Of a DNA stretch of 64,000 bases, positions 44,027-54,336 are shown one piece after another. A program made the position numbers and the translations under genes. This stretch comes from Bacillota bacterium (GTDB lineage: Bacteria; Bacillota; UBA4882; UBA8346). Under the pieces are notes generated by a model that saw only the letters and a program-made list of their open reading frames with translations, searched no databases and was not told the DNA's origin. The stretch lies in contig JAEYGI010000043.1 of assembly GCA_023402395.1 (NCBI GenBank), positions 1 to 64,000 of the forward strand, read 5' to 3'. How positions within the stretch are numbered: position 1 is the stretch's first letter; every line of letters starts with the position of its first letter.

Positions 44027-47000
44027 ATGGAATCTGCAACGTCTGGAGCGATTCAATTGGACGAACTGACGCAATGGATCATCCGGAACACGGTCTCCGG
44101 AAAGATCGACAAGCAAGTCGCGGTTGAACTGATCGAGAAATTGCTGTCGGAACCTCAGCCGGTGGCGGAACCAGTGGCAATCATCGGCATCGCCGTCAAA
44201 ATGCCGATGGCCGACTCCAACGCGGCCTTTTGGCGCAATCTTTGCGAAGGGGCCGATTGCATCGGCGAATTCCCGGTAGTGCGGCGCCGAGACAGTGAAG
44301 CCCTAGTGCTGCTCGGCTCCAACTTGAGGCGGGAGGAGATTCGCTATTATCGCGGCGGTTTTTTGGAGGAAATCGATAAGTTTGACCACCGGTTCTTTGG
44401 CTTCAGCCCCAAGGAAGCGGAGTTGATGGACCCCAATCAGCGGCTGTTCCTGGAGACGGCCTGGGAAGCCTTGGAGGATGCGGGCTATGGCGGAGGCAGG
44501 CTGTCCGGTAGCCGGACCGGAGTGTACCTCGGCCACAGCAGTTGGCCGGTTTATGAAAGTTATATCGTCAAGACCGAGCCGGAGTCGGTGGCACTGTCGG
44601 TCCCGGGAAATTTCGCGTCGATCATCGCCAGCCGCCTTTCCCACGTGCTCGATCTGAAAGGGCCGTGCCTGACGGTGGACACGGCGTGTTCCGGCTCGCT
44701 GGTAGCGGTTCATTTGGCTTGCCGGGCGATTCGGAGCGGCGAATGCGATCAGGCGCTGGCCGGGGGGGTCCGGATCAATTTTATGCCTGCCGCCGGCCTT
44801 TACGAAGCAGGGATCGAATCGCCGCGCCACCAGATTCGCTCCTTCGCCGAGGATGCCGATGGCACGGTCTGGGGCGAGGGTGTGGCGGCCATCCTGTTGA
44901 AACCTCTGAACCGGGCCGTGGCGGACCGGGATTCGATTTACGCGGTGATCAAAGCCAGCGCCATCAGCCAAAACGGCACGACGCCCGGAATCACCACTCC
45001 CAACGCCTTGGCCATCGAAGCTGCGGCATCGGCCGCCTGGAACGAAGCGGGGGTGAACCCCGCAACCATCTCTTACATCGAGGCGTTCGGCTCCGGAACC
45101 AAGCTGGGCGATTCGATCGAACTGAGCGGTCTCCAAAGGGCGTTCCGGAAAGCCACCGATGCCAGGCAGTTCTGCGGCCTCGGCTCAGTCAAGCCCAATA
45201 TCGGCCATTTGGATAGCGTAGCCGGGCTCGCCGGCCTGATCAAGGCGGCGCTGGCCTTAAAACATCGCCAATTGCCGCCGCTGTTGCATTTCAGTAAACC
45301 CAACCGGAGCGTGGGATTTGAGCTATCGCCGTTTTTCGTCAACGATCGGCTCCGCCCCTGGGAGAATGGGGACGGCCCCCGCCGTTGCGGTGTAAACGCT
45401 TATAGCTTCAGCGGCACCAATTGCCATATCGTGCTGGAGGAAGCGCCGGAGCTTCCGGGAAAACCGGATGAAGCCCCGGAAGTTCCCTGGCTGCTGACCG
45501 TATCGGCCAAGACCGAAGCGGCGCTCCGGAACTTAATGGCCCGGTACCGTAGGTTTCTCGATGAAGCCTCCCCGGACTTAAACTTGGGAGATCTTTGCTT
45601 TACCGCTCAAACCGGACGGGGTCATTATCAATACCGGTTGGCGATCTTGTTCCGGGGCCGTTCCGACTTGCGCAGTAAGTTGGGCAACGAGCCATGGCCG
45701 CCCGAACCGGCCGGTGAGGTGTTTTACGGAGCGGTTTCAGCGATGGGGGATCCGAGCGTGTCGGCGCTTTCCGATCAAACGGCAGTGGCGTTACGACGGT
45801 TTCTTGACTCGGGGAGACGGGAGCGTCCGATTCTAAATCGGTTGTGCGAGTTGTACATTCAGGGGGCGTCCATTGACTGGGAAGCGTTTTGGCAAGGAGA
45901 GATCCGCGGGCGGGTCCATCTCCCGGTCTATCCCTTCGAACGGATCCGGTGCTGGCTTGAGCCACGGGAAATTATACCGGGAAGTGCGATCGCTGTAAAA
46001 ACCGCGACGGCCAGGGACATTGTTAAAGTCCGGCTGTCCGGTGATTCGTCCCGTCCCATTTCACCGCTGGAACAACGGTTGGGTGACTTGTGGGGCAATA
46101 CGTTAGGGTTGGCCGAGATCGATCTCCACGCCAATTTCATGGCGATTGGCGGAAACTCACTGTTCGCCATGCGAATCGCGGCGCTTCTGGAGCGAGAATT
46201 CGGCCGGAAGATCGAGGTGGCCGAATTTTTGTCCAGGCCGACCATTCCGGAGTTGGCCGGATATTTGCAAATCATGCCCGAAGCTGGGAGCTGGGCCGAT
46301 GGGTTTGGAAGCGGTAACATTCCCCGTTTGGAGCAGCGGGATTATTACCCGGTCTCCTCGGCTCAGAAACGGCTTTACTTTATTAGCCGGCTCGAAGGGA
46401 CGGGCATCAGCTACAATATGCCCGGCGGCTTGATTATCAACGGCCCGCTGGACCGGAACCGGGTCGAAGCGGCCGTGGCGCAGTTGGTAAACAGGCATGA
46501 AGCGTTCCGGACCTCCTTTGAACTGATTGACGAGGAACCGGTACAACGGGTATGGCCGGCCGCGCCGTTTTGCCTGGAGCGGCTGGATGGGAAGGAATCG
46601 CAACTTCCGGAACTGCTGGCTGGGTTCATTCGCCCCTTCGGGCTCAGTGAACCGCCGCTTTTCCGGGCTGCCCTGATCGGATTGGAAAAGGAACGGCATG
46701 CGTTGTTCTATGATATGCATCATATCATCTCCGATGGGACCTCCCTGGGTATCCTGGTCCGGGAGTTTATCGACCTCTATTGCCGGCGGAGCTTGGCTCC
46801 ACTCGCGCTTCAATACCGGGACTTCGCCGTCTGGCAAAATGAACTCTTTGCTGGCGGCCGGGCCCAGGACCAGGAAGATTTCTGGCGCAACCAATTCTCC
46901 GGGAAGATTCCCGCGCTGAATCTGCCGACCGATTTCCCGCGCCCGGCCTTGAAAAGTTTCCGGGGCGACCGGTGGGCTTTTGCGGCTGATCCCGAATTGT

Positions 47001-47689
47001 GCGCCAGCCTGAAGACATTGCTGGCTGAAACCGGCGCCACCCTATTTATGGTGTTGATGGCCGCCTATTTTGTCTTATTGTCAAAGTACTCCGGACAAGA
47101 AGATCTGATTGTCGGCATTGGAATCGCCGGGCGGACCCACGCCGATCTGGAGGGCGTTATCGGGTATTTTATAAATTCCCTGCCCATCCGGTGCCGGCCC
47201 GCACCGGGAAAACTGTTTCGGGACTTTCTCGGCGAAGTCCGGGAAAGCGCCTTGGAAGCCTACCGGAATCAGGATTATCCCTTTGAAATGATCGTCGACA
47301 AGCTGCAAATCGGACGCGATCCGGGCCGGAACCCCTTGTTCGACGCCGCTTTCGTGCTGCAAAACATGGGAGCGCCCCGGTTCGATCTGCCGGATTTGGA
47401 GGTTATCCCCTATGAAATCGACTTCAAGACCGCCAAATTTGACCTGACTCTCTACGCTACTGAAAATGACGGAGAGATCGCAATGAGTCTGGAGTATTGC
47501 ACCGACTTGTTCAAACGGGAAACCATCGTCGAAATGGCCGGGCGCTATCTAAAAATTTTAAGGCTGATTGCCAGCGACCCCGGCCTTCGAATCGGCGCAA
47601 TGGAAATTATTGATCAAAGGCAGCGGGAACAAGTGGCGGCAAGGATCAAGGAAAGCCAACGTCAGATTACCGTGGAAGTTGATTTTTAG
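44027..47689 (+). CDS. PKS/NRPS bridge protein KS0-T-C
   Basis: A 1220-residue protein. The KS keeps its Cys (C221, DTACSGSLVAVHLA) and the second His (H394, NIGHLDSVAG). The HGTGT His is Phe (F354, EAFGSGTKLGDS), marking a non-elongating KS0 that only passes the chain on. A carrier domain (S711, IGGNSLFAM) and a full C domain follow (MHHIISDGTS near 898, GIGIAGRTHADLEG, then NQDYPFEMIVDKL). This is a typical PKS-to-NRPS hand-over: KS0 accepts the polyketide, the carrier holds it, and C couples it to the next amino acid. The ATG lacks a strong ribosome site; the N-terminal ~45 residues contain a helical docking-like segment. Confidence 0.88.
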   Translation: MESATSGAIQLDELTQWIIRNTVSGKIDKQVAVELIEKLLSEPQPVAEPVAIIGIAVKMPMADSNAAFWRNLCEGADCIGEFPVVRRRDSEALVLLGSNLRREEIRYYRGGFLEEIDKFDHRFFGFSPKEAELMDPNQRLFLETAWEALEDAGYGGGRLSGSRTGVYLGHSSWPVYESYIVKTEPESVALSVPGNFASIIASRLSHVLDLKGPCLTVDTACSGSLVAVHLACRAIRSGECDQALAGGVRINFMPAAGLYEAGIESPRHQIRSFAEDADGTVWGEGVAAILLKPLNRAVADRDSIYAVIKASAISQNGTTPGITTPNALAIEAAASAAWNEAGVNPATISYIEAFGSGTKLGDSIELSGLQRAFRKATDARQFCGLGSVKPNIGHLDSVAGLAGLIKAALALKHRQLPPLLHFSKPNRSVGFELSPFFVNDRLRPWENGDGPRRCGVNAYSFSGTNCHIVLEEAPELPGKPDEAPEVPWLLTVSAKTEAALRNLMARYRRFLDEASPDLNLGDLCFTAQTGRGHYQYRLAILFRGRSDLRSKLGNEPWPPEPAGEVFYGAVSAMGDPSVSALSDQTAVALRRFLDSGRRERPILNRLCELYIQGASIDWEAFWQGEIRGRVHLPVYPFERIRCWLEPREIIPGSAIAVKTATARDIVKVRLSGDSSRPISPLEQRLGDLWGNTLGLAEIDLHANFMAIGGNSLFAMRIAALLEREFGRKIEVAEFLSRPTIPELAGYLQIMPEAGSWADGFGSGNIPRLEQRDYYPVSSAQKRLYFISRLEGTGISYNMPGGLIINGPLDRNRVEAAVAQLVNRHEAFRTSFELIDEEPVQRVWPAAPFCLERLDGKESQLPELLAGFIRPFGLSEPPLFRAALIGLEKERHALFYDMHHIISDGTSLGILVREFIDLYCRRSLAPLALQYRDFAVWQNELFAGGRAQDQEDFWRNQFSGKIPALNLPTDFPRPALKSFRGDRWAFAADPELCASLKTLLAETGATLFMVLMAAYFVLLSKYSGQEDLIVGIGIAGRTHADLEGVIGYFINSLPIRCRPAPGKLFRDFLGEVRESALEAYRNQDYPFEMIVDKLQIGRDPGRNPLFDAAFVLQNMGAPRFDLPDLEVIPYEIDFKTAKFDLTLYATENDGEIAMSLEYCTDLFKRETIVEMAGRYLKILRLIASDPGLRIGAMEIIDQRQREQVAARIKESQRQITVEVDF

Positions 47690-47733
47690 AGCAGGGTTAG
47701 GATCGACAATATCGATTCGGAGCGTGAGCCAAC

Positions 47734-50700
47734 ATGATCGATAAAGCGCTATTCACCATGGGCGAGTTCCAGGAAGCAAAAGAATATTGGTTAAATAAAT
47801 TGGCCGGCGATCTGAAAGGGTCCGCCATTCCGGCCGACTTTCCCAGCGCGGCCGGTTATCGACCAGCAACGGTCTGCTTTGAACTGAACGAAAATCTGGC
47901 CGCACAAGTGTTCCAAACCGGTAAGAATCAGGATTTAGCGATTTTTATCATCTTGCTCAGTGTTTATAAGGTATTGCTTTACAAATTGTTTGAGCAGGAA
48001 GATACAGTCGTTCCGGCCCCCGTTTATTTTGACGGCACCATTGAAGAACTGTCCCATCAATACGTGGTATTCCGGGACAAACTTCATGATGGACTGACTT
48101 GCCGTGAAGTATTGTCGGCGGTTAAGGGGACGGTGTTGGATGGCTATCGCAATCAGCATTTTTCGGCCGCGAAAATACTGGAACTTCTGGAAACCCATGA
48201 ATCAACGATCCTTCGCTCGCTATTGGGATTTCAAAGCCTGCATGCGAATTATGCCTTGGAACAATTCGTTACGGAACGAATGCTCGAGACAGCCCTGTTT
48301 TTTGAGGCCAACGGCGATCGGATCCCGGGCAAACTCGTCTATAATGCGACGTTATTCCGTCCCGATGCCATGGAACGTTTGGCCGATTCTTATCTTTTCA
48401 TTTTAGAGCAGTTTCTGACGAATGCCGATACTACGCTCGGAGCTCTCCGCGAGGTTTCCATAACCGAGGAACAGCGGATTTTGAGTCAATTTAGCCCCGG
48501 ATGCGCTAAGTATCCCAAGGATGGAATATTGCATCGCCTGGTTGAGGAGCAAGTGGACCGGACCCCGGCCAATCCGGCTATTTGCTGCGGAGATGTTCAA
48601 TTAAGCTACGAAGAACTTGAGCGCCGGGCGAACCGGTTGGCCAATTTTTTATTGCAACACGAGGGGATCGAACCGGAGACTCCGATCGGCATCCTAAGCG
48701 ACGATCCGATTCAACAGGCTGTGGCGATCCTTGGCATTCTGAAGTCCGGCGGAGCCTATGTCCCGGTGGACGCGAGACTGCCGGGGGAGCGAATGAAAAC
48801 CATAATTAATGAAGCCCGATTGCGCCTGATTCTGACGGACAGCCGGAATATCGAGGCCTTAACTAAATTGCAATGGGAATGCCCCGGTTTTCAAACATTT
48901 CTTTGCATGGACGCGGATGACCCCTGGCGCGTGGACGGGCAAGTGACCAACGAACTGATGGACCCCAAGCTCTGGGAATATGTCGGACGGAGCGCCACCG
49001 ACGCCATTCAGGGGGGCGGTTGGGTCAATAGTTACACCGGCGCGGATCTGACTGCGGCGGAGATGGACGAGTACAGCGAGAATGCGTTGCAAAAACTCCG
49101 GCCTTATCTTCATCCGGGAGCTAGGGTATTGGAGATCGGTTGCGCTTCGGGAATAACCATGTTCAAATTGGCGCCTTTGGTAGGCCTGTATTATGGAACC
49201 GATCTGTCTCGGGTGATTATTGAGAAAAACCGGGAACGGGCAGAGCGGGAAAATTTAACAAATATCAAACTGGCCACGCTCCCTGCCGATCAGATTGACC
49301 GGATCGAGGAACCCGAGTTCGACGTGATTATCATGAACAGTGTCGTCCAGTGTTTCAACGGTTATAATTACCTTCGTCAAGTGATCGTTAAGGCAATCGG
49401 CCTACTGGGCGATAGAGGAATCCTCTTCTGCGGCGATATCATGGACCAGGAGCGTAAGGAACAACTGCTCCGGTCGTTGCGGGAATACCAGTCTGAGCAT
49501 CCCGGGAGCAAAACCAAGACCGATCTTTCCAATGAACTGTTTGTCGCAAGGGAATTCTTTTTAGACTTGGCTCATGATCAGCCGTTTATTCATGAAGTGA
49601 GCTTTTCCGATAAGATCCATACCATTGTCAACGAATTAACCCATTTCCGCTACGATGTCATCTTACGGATTGATAAAGCTAACTGGCGCGACGGAATTTC
49701 GGAGCTGAAACATAAGAATCAGCTTGGCGCCGGAGCGCTGGACGCTTATTCCGAAGTGCGGCCGGTAACAGCGGTGGGGCCGAATCATGCCGCTTATATT
49801 ATTTTTACATCGGGAACCACCGGCCAGCCAAAAGGGGTTGTGATTGAACACGGTAGTATCGCCGGGACGATTCGCTGGCGGCATCATGAATATAAGCTGG
49901 ATAGTTCGGATGCGGTGCTGCAGCTATTTTCCTACAGTTTTGACGGGTATCTGACCAGTTCTTTCACGCCGCTCGTCTCCGGTTCCCGAGTGGTGGCGCT
50001 TCCCGAAGAGGACTCCAAAAATCCAGTTGCTATTAAGAATTGTATTGCACAACGGCGTATCACCCATTTTATCTGCGTTCCCCTTTTGTATCAGGCCATT
50101 CTGGACTGCGCCCGGCCGGAAGAACTGCAAAGCTTGCGCAGGGTGACCTTGGCCGGAGATAAGGCCGATCCGGATACGATCCGCCGCAGCTTATCGCTCA
50201 AACCCGACCTGGAATTGATCAATGAATACGGACCCACGGAGGCTTCGGTAGCCGCTACGTTCCGGCGCGGGATGGACCCGGATACCGTTGCCGTAATTGG
50301 CCGGCCGATCACCGATACGTCAATCTATATTTTAAACCGGAATCAACAGGTGCGGCCGGTGGGAGTACCCGGGGAGCTATGGATCGGCGGATACCGGATC
50401 GCCCGGGGTTATCTCAATCATGACGAGCTGACCATGGACAAGTTTCCGCCCAGTCCGTTTGAATTCAACCAACGAATGTACCGGACCGGTGATCGGGTTT
50501 GTTGGCGGCCCGATGGGACCATCGAGTTTTTAGGAAGAGTCGATCATCAGGTCAAGATTCGCGGCTTCCGGATCGAACTGGGCGAGATCGAAACGCAGTT
50601 GCGGCGGCATGAATCAATCCGGGAAGCGGTGGTTGTCGTCCGGGAACGCTCAGGAACGGAACGGACTCTGCACGCCTATTTTACTGCCGGCCGGAGCCTG

Positions 50701-53700
50701 ACTGGTACCGAATTAAGGGATTACCTGTCGGAAAGCATCCCGGAGTATATGCTCCCCGTTTCGTTTCACCAGCTTGAGCAGATGCCGTTGTCGGCCGCGG
50801 GAAAGATTGACCGGAAAGCCCTGAGCGAACGGGATGAGCAGATAGTCTCCTCACAAAAATACGAAGCGCCCCGGGATGCGCTGGAATGTCAAATGGTCCA
50901 GCTTTGGCAGGATCTGCTGGACATTCCGCGGGTTGGAATCGATGATAATTTTTTTGAACTGGGCGGGCACTCGTTGAAAGCCACTGCCTTGCTGTCCCGG
51001 ATTTATAAGACATTCAAAATCGAGTTGCAATTGGGCGACGTTTTTCAGAATCAAACCGTCCGAAAACTGGCCGCCCGGCTGCAACGCGCCGTTCCGGGGA
51101 GTTACAACCCGATTCCGCCCGCCCCGGAAGCGGATTTCTATCCCGTATCTGCGGCGCAACAGCGATTATATATTCTCAGCCAATTCGCTGGCGCGGGGGC
51201 AGTTTATAATGTATTCGGCGCTCTTAAACTGGAGGGTCCGTTGGATCGGGACCGTTTGGAGGCGGTCTTCCGGCAGTTGACGCAACGGCATGAGGCGTTC
51301 CGGACCTCATTTATGATACGGGACGGCCGGATTATGCAAAAGATTCATCGAACCGTTGAATTGGAAGTCGCCGATCTAACCTTTGCGGGAACCGACTGGC
51401 GTGGCGCAATGCCTGGCTTTATCCGGCCGTTCGATCTCGAATCGGCTCCATTACTCAGGGTGGGCTTAATCCGCTTAAACTCGGACGAACACATTATGCT
51501 CATCGATATGCATCACATTATCTCCGACGGAACTTCCATGGGGATTTTGCTCAAGGAATTCATCAATAGCTACGACGGCAAAGTGTTGTCCGCGCCGGAG
51601 ATCCAATACAAAGACTTCGCGGTGTGGCAGAATAGTCCGGCATATGCCGAATCCGTCAAACCGCAGGAACAATATTGGCTGAATACATTCACTGAACCGG
51701 TGGTTCCCTTGGATCTGCCGACCGACTATCCTCGAACCGCCCAGGCCGGCTTTGAAGGGGATGCCGTAGAACTCCGTTTGGATCCGGAAACGGCCGCGGC
51801 TCTGAAACAATTGGCATTGCAACACGAAGCCACATTGTTCATGGTGCTATTTGCGGCTTATACCGTCGTATTAGCGAAACTTACCGGCCAGGATGATATC
51901 CTGGTCGGAACCCCGGTCGCCGGACGAAACCATCCGGACCTGGAAGGGGTGATCGGGATCTTTCTCAATACCGTGGTTCTGAGAAGTCATCCCCGGCCCG
52001 AGCAAATTTTCAGTGAGTTCCTGGCTGAAGTCAAAGCGGATTGTATCCGCGCTTTTGAAAATCAGGACTTCCAGTTTGAAATGCTGTTAGACCGGTTGGC
52101 GCTACCCAGGGATTTGAGCCGGACCCCGTTGTTTGACACTATGTTCAATCTCTTGAATATGTTTGAAACCGATCGCGCCTTGTCCGGAGCGACCCTCCGG
52201 ATCAGCCCGGTTGATCTGGACCCGGGGTTAACCAAATTCGATATCAATATCTATTTGGCCGAGGTCGGATCGGAAATCGTCATCGATTGCCATTACCGGA
52301 CCCGGTTGTTTAAACGGGCTACTATCGAGTATCTATTGAACGAATATCTGAGTCTCTTACGGATGGTCGCGGCCGATCCAGCCCGAACCATAGCCGAATA
52401 CCGGTTGTTTGAACGCCCCGAGACTCCGGTAAGCATTTATCAGGCCAAACCTCGTTCCAAGTTTGATGTTTTTACCGACAGGGAGATCGAGCAAACGCTG
52501 GTGACGAGATTTGAATCCCGGGTAGCGCGGTTCGCCGGCCGAATTGCGATTCAGTCGGGCCAGATCACCCTCACTTATCAAGAACTCAATCGGTTCGCCA
52601 ACCGGGTGGCCCACGCGGTATTGGCTGCTGAGTCCCACGGCCCCACGATTCTCCTGTTTGAGCATGAGTATCCGATGGTCGTCGCAATTCTAGGCGCTCT
52701 GAAAGCGGGACAGGTCTATGTGCCGCTTGATCCCGGCTATCCGTTGAACCGGCTTGAATTCATCGTCAACGATTCGGGGGCCGGTATAATTATTACCAAC
52801 GGCTCAAACCGGGAATTGGCAGAAGCATTATGCGGACGGGCCGGAGCACAGTTATCAATTATTAATGTTGAGGCCCTCACTGATCTCCGGGAGGATCCCC
52901 AACTTGAGCTGGAACCGGACCAGATTGCTTATATTTTATATACTTCGGGTTCAACCGGTCATCCAAAAGGGGTGGTGCAAAATCACCGGAATATTCTTTA
53001 TTACATCAGCCGTTATACCAACCGGCTTCATCTGAATCCGGCGGACCGGTTGACTCTATTGTCTTCCTTCAGCCACGACGCGGCGGTGGTCGATATCTTC
53101 GGCGCGCTGCTGAACGGGTGCGCGTTGTGCTTCTATGATGTTAAGATCCAAGGAGTCAGCGGCTTAAAGCGGTGGATGAATGAAACCGGGATTACGGTGT
53201 ACCATTCAATACCTACATTATACCGCTATTTTCTAGATTCCTTGAACTCCGGGGATTATTTTATGGACGTCCGTCTGGTGGTGTTGGGTGGAGAGCCGGT
53301 GATTCGCAAAGACGTCGAACAGTTCCGGAATACCTTTTCGGACGAGGCCATCTTTGTGAATTTATTGGGGTCCTCGGAAGCTTCGATCACCGCCATGAAT
53401 CTGATTGATCGGGATACTGAGATTTACCGGAACAGGGTTCCAATCGGGGTTCCATTGAACGGGACCGAATTACGGTTGGTCGATGAGGAAGGCTGGGACG
53501 CCCCCTTTTACCGGGACGCCGAAATTGTTTATTACAGTCCGTATCTGGCGCTTGGATATTGGAATCTGCCCGCCAAAACGGACGTGGTATTTGGTAACGA
53601 CCCCGAGCGGGGCTGCCGTTTTTATCGGAGCGGGGATTTGGGAAGGGCTTTTCCGGACGGCCGGATGGAATTCATGGGCCGGAATGATTACGAAACCAAG

Positions 53701-54303
53701 ATTCGGGGCTATCGGGTCGATAGCGCTGAAATCGAGGCGGTTTTACTGGAGAATCCCTTACTCAAAGAAGCGATCGTGGTGGCCCGTCGGGACGAACGGG
53801 AGGAGAATGTTCTCTGTGCTTACCTGGTGGCCACCATAAAATTAGATTCAATGGAGATCCGGTCGTTTCTGAGCGACCATTTACCCGATTATATGATCCC
53901 TGCCTTTTTTATACAGTTGGACCGGATCCCGCTTACTCCGAATGGCAAGGTCGATCGGAAGGCTTTACCTGAGCCGGAGCGACCGATCGGGAACATAGAA
54001 TTTGTGCCACCCCAAAACGAAACTGAAAAGGCACTGGCCGGGCTATGGACTGAAATCCTTGGTATCGACCCAATTGGTTTGAAGGACAGCTTTTTTGAAC
54101 TTGGGGGTCATTCGTTGAAAGCCACATCGCTGATTGCCCGCGTGCATCGGCAGTTTGGAGTGGAATTGCCGCTCGCCGAAGTCTTTCGCAGACCAACTCT
54201 CCGGGAACTCGCCGCCGTGATTGAAAGCGAGGTCGAGACGCTCCGTCACTATCAGCGCCTTGAGGAGATTTTAAATGAGATTGAAGCCGTCGAGGAGCGT
54301 TGA
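47734..54303 (+). CDS. NRPS: half-C-A[methyltransferase]-T-C-A-T
   Basis: A 2189-residue synthetase. Residues ~10-240 resemble a C-lobe alone (AKEYWLNKLAGDLKG). The first A domain (~270-1050) is split before its A3 motif by a SAM methyltransferase (~410-650: VLEIGCASGITMFKLAPLV, LYYGTDLSRVI, FDVIIMNSVVQCF). A3 FTSGTTGQPKG comes only at ~688. The hand-read code D-G-T-I-T-A-E-V-A-K matches a published Tyr code, so a methylated Tyr-like residue is plausible. T1 (LGGHSLKATALL) and C (MHHIISDGTS, ~1259) follow. The second A domain is atypical: FSHDAAVVDIFGALLNG, and LLGSSEAS in place of GPTE, with substrate unknown. T2 (LGGHSLKATSLI) ends the protein. The ATG has only a distant GGAG, so the start is moderately certain. 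Confidence 0.88.
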   Translation: MIDKALFTMGEFQEAKEYWLNKLAGDLKGSAIPADFPSAAGYRPATVCFELNENLAAQVFQTGKNQDLAIFIILLSVYKVLLYKLFEQEDTVVPAPVYFDGTIEELSHQYVVFRDKLHDGLTCREVLSAVKGTVLDGYRNQHFSAAKILELLETHESTILRSLLGFQSLHANYALEQFVTERMLETALFFEANGDRIPGKLVYNATLFRPDAMERLADSYLFILEQFLTNADTTLGALREVSITEEQRILSQFSPGCAKYPKDGILHRLVEEQVDRTPANPAICCGDVQLSYEELERRANRLANFLLQHEGIEPETPIGILSDDPIQQAVAILGILKSGGAYVPVDARLPGERMKTIINEARLRLILTDSRNIEALTKLQWECPGFQTFLCMDADDPWRVDGQVTNELMDPKLWEYVGRSATDAIQGGGWVNSYTGADLTAAEMDEYSENALQKLRPYLHPGARVLEIGCASGITMFKLAPLVGLYYGTDLSRVIIEKNRERAERENLTNIKLATLPADQIDRIEEPEFDVIIMNSVVQCFNGYNYLRQVIVKAIGLLGDRGILFCGDIMDQERKEQLLRSLREYQSEHPGSKTKTDLSNELFVAREFFLDLAHDQPFIHEVSFSDKIHTIVNELTHFRYDVILRIDKANWRDGISELKHKNQLGAGALDAYSEVRPVTAVGPNHAAYIIFTSGTTGQPKGVVIEHGSIAGTIRWRHHEYKLDSSDAVLQLFSYSFDGYLTSSFTPLVSGSRVVALPEEDSKNPVAIKNCIAQRRITHFICVPLLYQAILDCARPEELQSLRRVTLAGDKADPDTIRRSLSLKPDLELINEYGPTEASVAATFRRGMDPDTVAVIGRPITDTSIYILNRNQQVRPVGVPGELWIGGYRIARGYLNHDELTMDKFPPSPFEFNQRMYRTGDRVCWRPDGTIEFLGRVDHQVKIRGFRIELGEIETQLRRHESIREAVVVVRERSGTERTLHAYFTAGRSLTGTELRDYLSESIPEYMLPVSFHQLEQMPLSAAGKIDRKALSERDEQIVSSQKYEAPRDALECQMVQLWQDLLDIPRVGIDDNFFELGGHSLKATALLSRIYKTFKIELQLGDVFQNQTVRKLAARLQRAVPGSYNPIPPAPEADFYPVSAAQQRLYILSQFAGAGAVYNVFGALKLEGPLDRDRLEAVFRQLTQRHEAFRTSFMIRDGRIMQKIHRTVELEVADLTFAGTDWRGAMPGFIRPFDLESAPLLRVGLIRLNSDEHIMLIDMHHIISDGTSMGILLKEFINSYDGKVLSAPEIQYKDFAVWQNSPAYAESVKPQEQYWLNTFTEPVVPLDLPTDYPRTAQAGFEGDAVELRLDPETAAALKQLALQHEATLFMVLFAAYTVVLAKLTGQDDILVGTPVAGRNHPDLEGVIGIFLNTVVLRSHPRPEQIFSEFLAEVKADCIRAFENQDFQFEMLLDRLALPRDLSRTPLFDTMFNLLNMFETDRALSGATLRISPVDLDPGLTKFDINIYLAEVGSEIVIDCHYRTRLFKRATIEYLLNEYLSLLRMVAADPARTIAEYRLFERPETPVSIYQAKPRSKFDVFTDREIEQTLVTRFESRVARFAGRIAIQSGQITLTYQELNRFANRVAHAVLAAESHGPTILLFEHEYPMVVAILGALKAGQVYVPLDPGYPLNRLEFIVNDSGAGIIITNGSNRELAEALCGRAGAQLSIINVEALTDLREDPQLELEPDQIAYILYTSGSTGHPKGVVQNHRNILYYISRYTNRLHLNPADRLTLLSSFSHDAAVVDIFGALLNGCALCFYDVKIQGVSGLKRWMNETGITVYHSIPTLYRYFLDSLNSGDYFMDVRLVVLGGEPVIRKDVEQFRNTFSDEAIFVNLLGSSEASITAMNLIDRDTEIYRNRVPIGVPLNGTELRLVDEEGWDAPFYRDAEIVYYSPYLALGYWNLPAKTDVVFGNDPERGCRFYRSGDLGRAFPDGRMEFMGRNDYETKIRGYRVDSAEIEAVLLENPLLKEAIVVARRDEREENVLCAYLVATIKLDSMEIRSFLSDHLPDYMIPAFFIQLDRIPLTPNGKVDRKALPEPERPIGNIEFVPPQNETEKALAGLWTEILGIDPIGLKDSFFELGGHSLKATSLIARVHRQFGVELPLAEVFRRPTLRELAAVIESEVETLRHYQRLEEILNEIEAVEER

Positions 54304-54336
54304 GGAACTCAAACTATGTTTTAAAGGAGTATGGAG

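Noticed and set aside
43779..44069. 96-residue ORF between the PKS genes
   Set aside because: It encodes the TTTCCG repeat as recurring FP residues and overlaps the next gene's start in another frame.
44303..45136. 277-residue minus-strand ORF inside the KS0 gene
   Set aside because: It mirrors the KS coding frame in GC-rich DNA. No ribosome site or family motif.
46157..46894. 245-residue minus-strand ORF
   Set aside because: It is antisense to the T and C domains of the KS0-T-C protein, with no supporting signal.
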